A program made the translations under genes and the position numbers. Positions 24,968 to 33,375 of a stretch of 64,000 nt of DNA are shown piece by piece (the first letter of the stretch is position 1; each line of letters opens with the position of its first letter). The DNA is from Arenibacter sp. P308M17 (GTDB lineage: Bacteria; Bacteroidota; Bacteroidia; Flavobacteriales; Flavobacteriaceae). The notes under the pieces were generated by a model, which worked only from the letters and a program-made list of their open reading frames with translations, did no database searches and had not been told where the DNA came from. Location of the stretch: the NCBI RefSeq assembly GCF_003426735.1, contig NZ_QVON01000010.1:1-64000 (forward strand). Reading direction: 5' to 3'.

Positions 24968-26311
24968 ATGTCATTAAACAAATTAAACGCCATATCCCCT
25001 ATTGATGGCAGATATAGAAATAAAATAGCTTCCCTTGCTTCCTATTTTTCAGAGGAGGCCCTTATAAAATACAGGGTACGTGTAGAGATAGAATATTTTA
25101 TAGCACTATGCGAAATTCCCCTTCCCCAGCTTTCAAATTTTGACAGTTCAAAATTTAACGATTTGAGAAAAATCTATATCGATTTTGATTCCGAGGATGC
25201 CAATGCCATAAAAGAAATTGAAAAGGTAACCAACCATGATGTAAAAGCGGTTGAATATTTTATAAAAAAGAAGTTCGATAAATTAGGCTTGGCGCCCCAT
25301 AAGGAGTTTATCCATTTTGGACTTACCTCACAGGATATAAACAACACGGCTATTCCCCTTTCTATTAAAGAAGCTATGAACGAGGTTTACGTACCACAAT
25401 ATTTAGAGGTACTGAACAAGTTAACAGCTTTGGTGAAGGAATGGGAAGCTGTACCCATGTTGGCAAGAACACACGGCCAGCCTGCATCCCCCACCCGTTT
25501 AGGAAAGGAGATAGAGGTATTTGCAGTGCGTTTGGAAGAACAATTTAATCTACTCAACGAGATTCCGAGCGCAGCAAAATTTGGAGGGGCAACAGGAAAC
25601 TATAATGCCCACAAGGTGGCCTACCCCCACATTGATTGGAGGATTTTTGGACAAAAATTTGTGCATGGGAAGCTTGGCCTGCACCATTCCTTCCCAACTA
25701 CGCAAATAGAACATTATGACCATATGGCCGCCTTGTTCGACTGCCTCAAGAGGATAAATACTATTATATTGGATTTGGACAGGGATTTTTGGACCTATGT
25801 TTCCATGGACTATTTTAAGCAGAAAATAAAAGCTGGTGAAGTGGGATCTTCCGCCATGCCCCACAAGGTAAACCCTATCGATTTTGAGAACTCCGAAGGG
25901 AATTTGGGAATTGCCAATGCCATTTTCGAGCATTTATCCGCCAAACTTCCCATTTCCAGGTTGCAGAGGGATTTAACCGATAGTACGGTGCTAAGAAACG
26001 TTGGCGTGCCTTTTGGCCATACCCTAATAGCCTTTCAATCCACATTAAAGGGCCTGAACAAGCTTTTGTTGAACAAGGAAAAGTTTGAGCAGGACCTGGA
26101 AAATAATTGGGCGGTGGTAGCTGAGGCCATCCAGACCATTTTAAGGAGAGAGGCCTATCCCGATCCGTATGAAGCGTTAAAGGGATTAACGCGTACCAAT
26201 GAAAAGATTACCCGGCAGTCCATTTCCAATTTTATCGATACTTTGGAAACGACCGAAGCAATAAAATCCGAATTGAAACAAATTACCCCTAGCAATTATA
26301 CAGGGATTTAA
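24968..26311 (+). CDS. purB: Adenylosuccinate lyase
   Basis: A 447-residue enzyme of purine synthesis that splits SAICAR and adenylosuccinate, releasing fumarate. The fumarase-superfamily signature SSAMPHKVNPIDFENSEGN is intact (about residues 295-313), as are the catalytic His regions (FGLTSQDINNTA and RTHGQPASPTRLG). Length is normal. A TATCTTTG -7 box sits at 24929-24936, about 31 bp before the start. Confidence 0.96.
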   Translation: MSLNKLNAISPIDGRYRNKIASLASYFSEEALIKYRVRVEIEYFIALCEIPLPQLSNFDSSKFNDLRKIYIDFDSEDANAIKEIEKVTNHDVKAVEYFIKKKFDKLGLAPHKEFIHFGLTSQDINNTAIPLSIKEAMNEVYVPQYLEVLNKLTALVKEWEAVPMLARTHGQPASPTRLGKEIEVFAVRLEEQFNLLNEIPSAAKFGGATGNYNAHKVAYPHIDWRIFGQKFVHGKLGLHHSFPTTQIEHYDHMAALFDCLKRINTIILDLDRDFWTYVSMDYFKQKIKAGEVGSSAMPHKVNPIDFENSEGNLGIANAIFEHLSAKLPISRLQRDLTDSTVLRNVGVPFGHTLIAFQSTLKGLNKLLLNKEKFEQDLENNWAVVAEAIQTILRREAYPDPYEALKGLTRTNEKITRQSISNFIDTLETTEAIKSELKQITPSNYTGI

Positions 26312-26430
26312 AAAACGCCCTATTTAAATAAGCCGCATAAAGCACCTTACGGCAAAATTTACGGTGCCATCCGCTCACTCGGATATCTTAACGGATGGTG
26401 CAAGATCTTTCTTGTACATCCCTAATATAT

Positions 26431-26468
26431 GAAAAAGCCCTGTGTTGCCTATCGGCAACACAGGGCTT
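26431..26468 (-). terminator. Terminator of the ECF-DUF4252 operon
   Basis: A perfect 15 bp stem (AAGCCCTGTGTTGCC with GGCAACACAGGGCTT) closes a 4 nt loop. On the minus strand it is followed by CTTTTTC-type T-rich sequence, so it serves the DUF4252 operon ending at 26492. On the plus strand no T-run follows, so purB probably ends elsewhere. Confidence 0.8.
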
Positions 26469-26491
26469 CAAAACATTATAAGCCATGACTG

Positions 26492-27049
26492 TTATGTTCC
26501 TTTTTTACCCTTCAAAAAACTTCCAATTTCTCCCAAGCCTTCACCCCTATAATCCGATTTTTCCATGGCCTTCATAAACTGGACCAATTGGGCAGGGTTC
26601 ATATTTTTACCCAATACCCGGACCAACATGAAACCCTTATCCTCACTATCTCCATAAATGACAACTTCATCAATGGCATCATCATCGCCCAAATATCTTA
26701 CGGAAGCCTTGCCAAAACTAGTGTTCATCTTCATCAGCTCGGTAAACTTGCCATTTTTTAGGATGGCGCTGATATTGGCTTTTTCTTTCTGAAACTCCCC
26801 AAGGTTATCCTTGGTTATTTTAAATGCCAGAATATTTAATTTTTTTAATGACCCTAGGGCTTCCCTTTGGTCCTTGGTTAAATCGGCCTTCCCCAAATTC
26901 AGCAAACTTACCGGTAGATCTACCGATAAGAAATTTGGATTATCCTCATTGTCCACATAATATTCCTGTAAACTTTGTGTTGATGAACAGGCCGACATGG
27001 CAAAGATCAACAACATGGCCCAGGCCAATTTCCCAATTCTTGTTTTCAT
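26492..27049 (-). CDS. DUF4252 lipoprotein, second copy
   Basis: A 185-residue lipoprotein: the signal peptide ends in a lipobox (AMLLIFAMSACSS). The DUF4252 domain includes LGSLKKLNILAFKITK, and MKMNTSFGKASVRYLGD and the conserved VIYGDSEDKGFMLVRVLG. The family is usually found in pairs behind an ECF sigma gene in Bacteroidota; function is unknown. It is the last gene in the operon. Confidence 0.85.
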   Translation of the reverse strand: MKTRIGKLAWAMLLIFAMSACSSTQSLQEYYVDNEDNPNFLSVDLPVSLLNLGKADLTKDQREALGSLKKLNILAFKITKDNLGEFQKEKANISAILKNGKFTELMKMNTSFGKASVRYLGDDDAIDEVVIYGDSEDKGFMLVRVLGKNMNPAQLVQFMKAMEKSDYRGEGLGEIGSFLKGKKGT

Positions 27050-27118
27050 ATCCTTTGTTATTTAGTTTTGATGGGCTAGGGCAATGGTCTTTTTATTGAT
27101 CCACTACCCTAGTTACTA

Positions 27119-27664
27119 TTACTTGTTCTTACCCGCCTTATTAAGCTCTGATGGTAAATTCATCTTTTGGGTCAGAGATCCTATCTTGTTCAGATCAATA
27201 TCCCCGGTAAGCGATAACAATACGGTCTCAAATTTTCTATCATTAATTTCAACGTTCCCATTTTTAATTCCGGTAACGAACATGAGCAATTCACTTACAT
27301 GGTCCTCATCCTTCCCGCTCTTGATGTAGAACTTTACATTGGCATCCTTATCTTTTACCCTCATCAGTTCCTGTAATGATGAAGATTTCAAATATTTCTC
27401 CATGGTAATCTGCATCTCTGAGGAAATCTTCTTGTCCTCGGTAATAAAAACCTTTAGATTTTTGAGGTTCTGGGCTATATCCATAAAATCCTGTGCCTCT
27501 TTGTCATCCACCTCTACGTTTATCTTGCTCAATAATTTAAACATACTTTCATTGACCACTACGGCACTTACATTGTCCAGATCTTCAAATTTATCGAACA
27601 TGGATTGTGAAAACCCTAAAAGGGGCAACACGGCAACCAATACTATCATGATATTCTTTTTCAT
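27119..27664 (-). CDS. DUF4252 exported protein, first copy
   Basis: A 181-residue exported protein: the signal peptide (KKNIMIVLVAVLPLLGFSQS) ends in a non-lipid cleavage site. The body follows the DUF4252 pattern, with SSSLQELMRVKDKDANVKFYI and DHVSELLMFVTG. The frame stays open to 27712, but 16 basic residues would precede the signal peptide, so I use the ATG at 27664. It lies 10 bp after the anti-sigma-like gene and 69 bp before the second DUF4252 gene. Confidence 0.85.
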   Translation of the reverse strand: MKKNIMIVLVAVLPLLGFSQSMFDKFEDLDNVSAVVVNESMFKLLSKINVEVDDKEAQDFMDIAQNLKNLKVFITEDKKISSEMQITMEKYLKSSSLQELMRVKDKDANVKFYIKSGKDEDHVSELLMFVTGIKNGNVEINDRKFETVLLSLTGDIDLNKIGSLTQKMNLPSELNKAGKNK

Positions 27665-27674
27665 CTTTTTTAAT

Positions 27675-28097
27675 TTAATTGTTGTTGTAAATTTTTTGTT
27701 TTGTTTCTTCAAACTCTTTTAAATAAGCTACTTTTTCGGTTCCCTTACCAAGATTGGCAGCCAAAAGGCTTAATGCTTTTTTGGTTTCCTGATAGGCGTA
27801 TTCCGCTTCTTTCCGTTCCTGATAACTTCTTCCAAAATACATACCAAATATTAAAATGCTTACGGCTGCAATGGAAATCCACTTTATATATCTTTTATTT
27901 CTAGGTCTTAGTGGAACCTGCATGGTAAACTTCTCTTCTCTGGCTACGGAAAAATACTGAAACATATAGGCATATTTTTTTAAGTGCAAAGGAACCTCTT
28001 CCTTTGTAAAGTATGCCCTCAATATTTCTTCTTCGGCAACAGTAGTAGTTGCCTCAAAATATCTTTCCAATAGTTTTTCTATATTACTTAATTCCAT
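27675..28097 (-). CDS. Single-pass membrane protein behind the ECF sigma gene, anti-sigma-like
   Basis: A 140-residue protein with one central membrane segment (about residues 70-88, WISIAAVSILIFGMYFG). The N-terminal part (NIEKLLERYFEATTTVAEEEIL) resembles the short helical cytoplasmic region of small anti-sigma factors, and the C-terminal half is charged and helical. It overlaps the sigma gene by 14 bp, which fits a sigma/anti-sigma pair. No direct motif proves sigma binding. Confidence 0.7.
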   Translation of the reverse strand: MELSNIEKLLERYFEATTTVAEEEILRAYFTKEEVPLHLKKYAYMFQYFSVAREEKFTMQVPLRPRNKRYIKWISIAAVSILIFGMYFGRSYQERKEAEYAYQETKKALSLLAANLGKGTEKVAYLKEFEETKQKIYNNN

Positions 28098-28593
28098 AAT
28101 TGTGCTTTTTAACCAATTTTTCCCTCACTGTTTTTCGGGCCCTGGATAAAGTGACCCTAACCGCTGTAGCATTCATATCCAAAAGTTTTGCTATTTCCTC
28201 AAATTCGTACTCTTCCACATCCCTAAGCTGAAGGACCATTTTTTGCTGTTCCGGCAATTCCTCCATGATTTTTTCTATCCAACCTAGACTATCACCAACC
28301 TCTACCTGATTCTGTAGGGAAACATTTTCATCCTTATAATTGCTGTGTACCAATTTTAAATTTCCCGCCTGTTTGGATTTAAGTCGGTCCAAACAAAAAT
28401 TCTTGGTCATCATCATGGCATAAGCCTCTACATTATTATAGCCTTCCATCATATTGTTCTTGGACCATAACTTCATTAAGATTTCTTGTGTGGCATCCTC
28501 AGCTTCTTCTTTAGAGACCAACAAACGCTTGGCCAATCTATAAAGTTTATCCTTAAATGGCAAAACCACATTTAAAAACTCAGTTTGTTGCAT
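28084..28593 (-). CDS. ECF RNA polymerase sigma factor
   Basis: A 169-residue sigma-70 family protein with only regions 2 and 4, the ECF layout. Region 2 includes YRLAKRLLVSKEEAEDATQEILMKLW, with the DxxQ/EIL pattern, and region 4 includes EEYEFEEIAKLLDMNATAVRVTLSRARKTVRE, a helix-turn-helix for the -35 element. It heads the sigma / anti-sigma-like / DUF4252 / DUF4252 operon. A candidate self-regulated promoter lies at 28639-28666. Confidence 0.93.
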   Translation of the reverse strand: MQQTEFLNVVLPFKDKLYRLAKRLLVSKEEAEDATQEILMKLWSKNNMMEGYNNVEAYAMMMTKNFCLDRLKSKQAGNLKLVHSNYKDENVSLQNQVEVGDSLGWIEKIMEELPEQQKMVLQLRDVEEYEFEEIAKLLDMNATAVRVTLSRARKTVREKLVKKHNYGIK

Positions 28594-28638
28594 TTTGGTT
28601 TAGTTGTTTTATAATCCTCAATAAAGGCTTACAATGGC

Positions 28639-28666
28639 AAGACGACCTACATCGAATTTTGTTACA
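28639..28666 (-). promoter_or_regulatory. Candidate ECF-type (autoregulated) promoter
   Basis: On the minus strand TGTAACA lies at 28666-28660 and GTCGTCTT at 28646-28639; the gap from TGTAACA to CGTC is 15 nt. TGTAAC/CGTC-type elements are typical of Bacteroidota ECF sigma targets. It lies 46 bp before the sigma gene start, where an autoregulated promoter would be expected. Confidence 0.4.
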
Positions 28667-28832
28667 ATTAGTTTCCTATTCCTTACAATGTAAGTAAATT
28701 AGCGTAATGGAAACCATATTGGCAATATTACCGTATATAATTGAAATCGTTCCCAAAAACTGATTTATACTTTTTAATGGAATGATATTTGTAAGCCACT
28801 ACCCATTGTGTTTTGGCAATTATTTAAAAATT

Positions 28833-30323
28833 ATGAAGAAGTATTTATTGGTTTTTTTAGGAGCGGGCTTGTTCCTTGGCAGTTGTAGCAAGAACGATGA
28901 CCCCCAGGTCGCAGAGGAATTGGAAGAAACAATTCCTACCCCTGAAGTGGAAATAGATGTTACTGTCCAAAATTTTATGTGGCAGACCATGAATACCTAT
29001 TATTATTGGCAAGGTGATGTGGCAGACTTAGGGGATGACCGTTTTACTTCCAATGACGATTACATATCATTTTTGGAAACAGAGGAAAATCCTGGGACAT
29101 TTTTTGATGAAAAATTATTGTACGCGGAAGACCGCTTTAGCTTTTATTCCGAGGATTATAAGGAGTTGACCCAATCTTTTGCAGGAATATCCAAGAGCAA
29201 TGGTTTGGAATTTGGTTTGAGCTTATTTGTTGATAGTGATGATGTATTCGGATATGTACGCTACATTGTTCCAAATTCCAATGCCTCTACCAAAGATATC
29301 CAAAGAGGGGATATTTTTACCGGTGTTAATGGCACTGCCCTGAACTTGGATAATTATATAGACCTATTATTTGGTGAAAACGACACCTACACCTTAAATA
29401 TGGCGGAAATCTCCGGTAATGTAATTACCAGTACGGATAGGGCGGTTACTTTGACCAAGGAAGCCAACCTGACCGAAAATCCCATCTTTATTGCCAATGT
29501 ATTGGAAACAGGGGGCAAAAAAATAGGCTATTTAATGTATAATGGCTTTACCAACGAATACGACGAACAGTTGAACAATGCTTTTGGCGAATTTAAGTCG
29601 GCAAGTGTTACAGATCTGGTATTGGATCTCAGGTACAATCCAGGTGGATCCGTAAATTCGGCCCGATTATTATCCAGCATGATTTATGGTACTTATACCA
29701 ATAATGTTTTTCTGAAAGCCAGATATAACGAAAAACTACAATCGGAGTTTACAGATGATGACCTTATCGAGTATTTTACGGATACAACGGACAACAATAC
29801 CCCTATAAATACGTTAGGACTTAGCAAGGTTTATATCATTGCCACCGGAAGCAGTGCATCGGCAAGCGAATTGGTCATGAACGGTCTGGACCCTTACATA
29901 AACGTAATCCATATAGGGACCACAACTACAGGAAAAAACGAATTTTCGGTTACCTTTGTGGACGATTTTGAGAATGGCAATGTTTACGACCCCAATAGGG
30001 AAGATAATATTAACCCCGATAATCATTGGGCCATTCAACCGTTGATCGGACGAAATGAAAATGCCAATGGTTTTTCCGAGTATACGGACGGACTATCCCC
30101 CGATATCTTATTGGGTGAGGACGTATCCAATTTGGGGGTATTGGGCAATATGGACGAACCCTTATTGGCCAAGGCCATTGCCGAGATTACTGGAACTACT
30201 GCAAAAATGGATTTTACAGTGGATATGCCGGTTAAATTGGTAAGTAGTTCCAAAATGTTCACTAAAATCAAGGACAATATGTTCATGGATATTAAAAACC
30301 CTATAAAATTGACCGAAAAATAG
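28833..30323 (+). CDS. S41 family peptidase lipoprotein, copy 1
   Basis: A 496-residue lipoprotein: signal peptide MKKYLLVFLGAGLFLGSCSKND with Cys in the lipobox. The S41 N-terminal helical bundle starts at VQNFMWQTMNTYYYWQ, then a PDZ-like part (FGYVRYIVPNSNASTKDIQ, RGDIFTGVNG) and the protease core: VLDLRYNPGGSVNSARLL, then GSSASASELVMNGL with the nucleophile Ser, and the Lys in TTTGKNEFSV. It is probably surface or periplasmic, with unknown targets. The frame is open to 28782, but the signal peptide begins at 28833. A close paralogue follows. Confidence 0.92.
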   Translation: MKKYLLVFLGAGLFLGSCSKNDDPQVAEELEETIPTPEVEIDVTVQNFMWQTMNTYYYWQGDVADLGDDRFTSNDDYISFLETEENPGTFFDEKLLYAEDRFSFYSEDYKELTQSFAGISKSNGLEFGLSLFVDSDDVFGYVRYIVPNSNASTKDIQRGDIFTGVNGTALNLDNYIDLLFGENDTYTLNMAEISGNVITSTDRAVTLTKEANLTENPIFIANVLETGGKKIGYLMYNGFTNEYDEQLNNAFGEFKSASVTDLVLDLRYNPGGSVNSARLLSSMIYGTYTNNVFLKARYNEKLQSEFTDDDLIEYFTDTTDNNTPINTLGLSKVYIIATGSSASASELVMNGLDPYINVIHIGTTTTGKNEFSVTFVDDFENGNVYDPNREDNINPDNHWAIQPLIGRNENANGFSEYTDGLSPDILLGEDVSNLGVLGNMDEPLLAKAIAEITGTTAKMDFTVDMPVKLVSSSKMFTKIKDNMFMDIKNPIKLTEK

Positions 30324-30586
30324 TAACCATTGCTCTGTTTAAAGTGCCGCTCAGGCCAATAAAAAATCTAGACCAATGCATCTAGTGTACTACACGATCA
30401 ATAATACATTTACATTATGAAATGGGCATGACCGAAAATTGGTCGCCAGCCCGAAAGATTCATTCTGGCGGGCAAATACGAATTAAAATATGTGAATTAC
30501 AACCGCCTGTCCGCCCGTATCCGGTAAGAACGGAAACGAAGAAGTCGGGCAGGTCTGACCCATAAAAAAACAATAAATATAAACAG
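30324..30586. other. Intergenic region between the two S41 genes, with GC-rich repeats
   Basis: A 263 bp spacer that is more GC-rich than its neighbours in places. It holds two short inverted repeats: CGCCAG/CTGGCG around 30452, and GCCTGTCC...CGGGCAGGT around 30505-30552, the second resembling the REP family found elsewhere in this window. I see no gene. Confidence 0.45.
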
Positions 30587-32059
30587 ATGAAAAAAATTCT
30601 GGGCCTACTTTTAATTTTTATAATTCTTTCCTGTTCCGATAAAGATGATGACGCATTCGTATACCCAAAAGAATCGACCGTACAGCACTTTATGTGGCAA
30701 GGCCTAAATCAATGGTATTTTTGGCAGGCGGAAGCCCCCAATTTAGGAGATAACCGATTCGCCTCCAATGACGACTATTTGGCCTATCTTGAAACCTATA
30801 CCGATCCAGAGGAGTTCTTCTACCAAACCTGTTACCAACACTCCAATGTAGTTGGCGGCAGTTCCGCTGTTGATCGATTTAGTTTTGTTGAGGAAGATTA
30901 TAAAACACTGGTAAATTCCCTTAATGGGGTATCAAAAAGTAATGGAATGGAATTTGGTTTGGCAAGAAATGCGGGCAGTACAGATCTCTTCGGATATGTG
31001 CGATATATTATTCCAAACTCCGATGCTTCTACCAAGGATATTGCCAGAGGGGATATTTTTACCAGGGTGAACGGGGTTCAACTTACCGATGCCAATTATA
31101 TTAGCCTCCTTTTTGGAAGTTCGGACACCTACACCCTAGGTATGGCGGATATTTCGGGGACTGTGGTAACCGATAACGACAAAGAAGTAACATTGACCAA
31201 ATCCGAAGGACTGCAAGAAAACCCAATATTGGTAGCGGAAACCATAGAGGTCAGCGGCACTAAAATTGCCTACCTCATGTACAACGGTTTTACCAGTGGC
31301 TATGATGATCAACTAAATTCGGTCTTCGGTCAATTTAAAACGGCAGGGGCAACGGAATTGGTACTTGATCTTAGATACAACCCTGGAGGGTCCGTAAACA
31401 GTTCCAGATTATTGGCCAGTATGGTATATGGTACCAATACCGACGAATTATATGTAAGACAGCGATGGAACGATAAAATTCAATCCATGTTGAACAAAGA
31501 GCAATTGGAAGATAATTTTGCCAATAAAACAGGCTCCGGAACAGCGTTGAACAGCCTTAACCTTAATAAAGTATATGTTCTTGCAACAGCTAGCTCCGCA
31601 TCGGCCAGTGAATTGGTCATGAACGGCCTGGCACCCTATGTAAATGTCTTTCATATAGGCGAAACCACCAGGGGCAAGAACGAATTTTCCGTTACCATGG
31701 TAGATGATATAGATAATGACTATATCTACAGGTCCGACAGGGAAAACAAAATAAATCCTAGTAATAATTGGGCCATGCAGCCCCTTATGGGAAGAAATGA
31801 AAATTCGGACGGATTTTCTGACTATACCTCCGGTTTGGCCCCCGATGCGGTTCTAAAGGAAGACCTTGCCAACCTAGGTGTTTTAGGAGATATAAACGAA
31901 CCCCTTTTTGCAAGGGCCATCCAAGAAATTACAGGGGTAAGCGCCAAAAGGGACTTTAGTGTAAAAATGCCCGTAAATGAGGTATCCAACTCCAAAATGT
32001 TTACTCCTATTAAGGATAATATGTACCTGGACAAACCTATTGATATTTCTTTTCAATAA
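30587..32059 (+). CDS. S41 family peptidase lipoprotein, copy 2
   Basis: A 490-residue paralogue of the preceding protein. The lipobox is IILSCSD. Shared blocks include TVQHFMWQGLNQWYFWQ, FGYVRYIIPNSDASTKDIA, DIFTRVNG, LVLDLRYNPGGSVNSSRLL and the nucleophile motif SSASASELVMNGL, with the catalytic Lys in TTRGKNEFSV. A cysteine-containing insertion (FYQTCYQHSNVVGGSS) near residue 85 is absent from copy 1. The pair likely arose by tandem duplication. Confidence 0.92.
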   Translation: MKKILGLLLIFIILSCSDKDDDAFVYPKESTVQHFMWQGLNQWYFWQAEAPNLGDNRFASNDDYLAYLETYTDPEEFFYQTCYQHSNVVGGSSAVDRFSFVEEDYKTLVNSLNGVSKSNGMEFGLARNAGSTDLFGYVRYIIPNSDASTKDIARGDIFTRVNGVQLTDANYISLLFGSSDTYTLGMADISGTVVTDNDKEVTLTKSEGLQENPILVAETIEVSGTKIAYLMYNGFTSGYDDQLNSVFGQFKTAGATELVLDLRYNPGGSVNSSRLLASMVYGTNTDELYVRQRWNDKIQSMLNKEQLEDNFANKTGSGTALNSLNLNKVYVLATASSASASELVMNGLAPYVNVFHIGETTRGKNEFSVTMVDDIDNDYIYRSDRENKINPSNNWAMQPLMGRNENSDGFSDYTSGLAPDAVLKEDLANLGVLGDINEPLFARAIQEITGVSAKRDFSVKMPVNEVSNSKMFTPIKDNMYLDKPIDISFQ

Positions 32060-32170
32060 GTACATTAATTTTATAATGCCAGTAGCCATAATGCAGAAAC
32101 CCCTCTTCTCCTTGGTTTATACCATACAAAAGAGAGGTTCCTTATTGAATAATTTATAATAATTTTGTCC

Positions 32171-32242
32171 GGTCGAGCGGAGTCGAGACCTCATTGTAAA
32201 GGCATTACAGTAAAATAACCTCTCGACTCCGCTCGAGGAGAC
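32171..32242. repeat. Inverted repeat with GTCGAGCGGAGTCGAGA arms
   Basis: A perfect 15 bp inverted repeat (CGAGCGGAGTCGAGA at 32174-32188 and TCTCGACTCCGCTCG at 32221-32235) with a 32 nt A/T-rich loop. This short sequence is common as a dispersed repeat in flavobacterial genomes, to my recollection. It sits in the convergent gap between the S41 copy 2 and the BtuG-like gene, so it may serve as a bidirectional terminator. Confidence 0.6.
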
Positions 32243-32305
32243 CGTAGTAATTTTTTAATTTACACTAAATCAATTCCTTTCAATTATTTTTATATCGAAC
32301 TCACG

Positions 32306-33361
32306 TTAATTGAAGTAAACACCACCAGGAACAATTCCCACGGTCAGGGCATCTATGGCCAATTTGGTATTAAGATCGTAGATGGTAAGTGTTCCTTTAC
32401 TGGCATAATCCCCCGCATCGGTTCCGTACAACCTGCCATTGTTTACCACCATAGTATAAAAACCAAACCCCTCCAAAACGGTCTCCATACTCAAGGTTGT
32501 GGACGACAAACTTTGTTGCAAAACCTTATCCCCCAAAATATAGTACAGGGCTCCCCTATCAAAATTTAAACTCCCGGGATGCTGAGTTGTTTCAAACTGG
32601 ATATTGGTATCCACCTCATTGGTAACCGTATTGATCTTGGACAATACCCCAGCAGTTTCATCCCCTGTATAAGCAGGTTTCCCTGAGGCCAGTACCCACA
32701 AATTGCCCGAGGCATCCAATTGCATGGAATTAGGAACATCCCCTATCGTAAGCGTTTTTTCCACCTCATTGGAAGTGGTATTGATAACCGAAACCTTGTT
32801 GTTCTGTCCCCAGGCACCTTGATGGGCCACATAGACCATATCGCCCTTGGCCAAAATGGCCTCAGGGCCCATAACTACCGATATGGTTCCTTCCACGGTA
32901 TAATTCTGAAGATTTATAACCGCTACGAAATCGTCCGTTTCATCTGCGGTATCCCCCCAGTTGGTTACGTACCCCTTGCCATTGGCTTCAACAAAATACC
33001 TTGGATTGTTCAATCCCTCGGTAATGCTCTCTATTTTTTCAAAGGTATATCTGTTTACAACATTTATCCTGTTGGAGACATTGGCTACAATAAAAGCCTC
33101 ATCCTCCGTAAATCCTATCGACTGCACAACCGTTCCTAGATCTTCACCGTTCGTCAATTTATATATACCGTTATTTACAACGGACAGGTCCCCGGAAATA
33201 AAGGAGACTGTTCCAGTACCGTTACTAAAGGGACCTTCATTGGAAACCAAAATTCCATTGGCATAATCCCCAAGAGGTTCTTGAATCTCCCCATCATCGT
33301 TGGAACAGGACCAGAAAAGGCCGATAATCATCAGGGATAAAAATACATTTCTAATCTTCAT
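32306..33361 (-). CDS. Surface beta-propeller lipoprotein, BtuG/DUF5074-like
   Basis: A 351-residue lipoprotein (lipobox IGLFWSCSN). From residue 30 on it is made of YncE-type beta-propeller repeats (for example VNRYTFEKIESITEGLNNP, then VSVINTTSNEVEKTLTIGDVPNS and LWVLASGKPAYTG). DUF5074-type propellers encoded with BtuB are cobalamin-binding surface proteins in Bacteroides (BtuG). This gene follows a receptor under a B12 riboswitch, which makes a BtuG-like role likely. It is co-transcribed with the receptor (14 bp gap). Confidence 0.82.
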   Translation of the reverse strand: MKIRNVFLSLMIIGLFWSCSNDDGEIQEPLGDYANGILVSNEGPFSNGTGTVSFISGDLSVVNNGIYKLTNGEDLGTVVQSIGFTEDEAFIVANVSNRINVVNRYTFEKIESITEGLNNPRYFVEANGKGYVTNWGDTADETDDFVAVINLQNYTVEGTISVVMGPEAILAKGDMVYVAHQGAWGQNNKVSVINTTSNEVEKTLTIGDVPNSMQLDASGNLWVLASGKPAYTGDETAGVLSKINTVTNEVDTNIQFETTQHPGSLNFDRGALYYILGDKVLQQSLSSTTLSMETVLEGFGFYTMVVNNGRLYGTDAGDYASKGTLTIYDLNTKLAIDALTVGIVPGGVYFN

Positions 33362-33375
33362 TTGTTTTAGCTGTT

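Noticed and set aside
25521-25933. Open frames opposite or within purB
   Set aside because: Shadows of the purB reading frame without independent start or family evidence.
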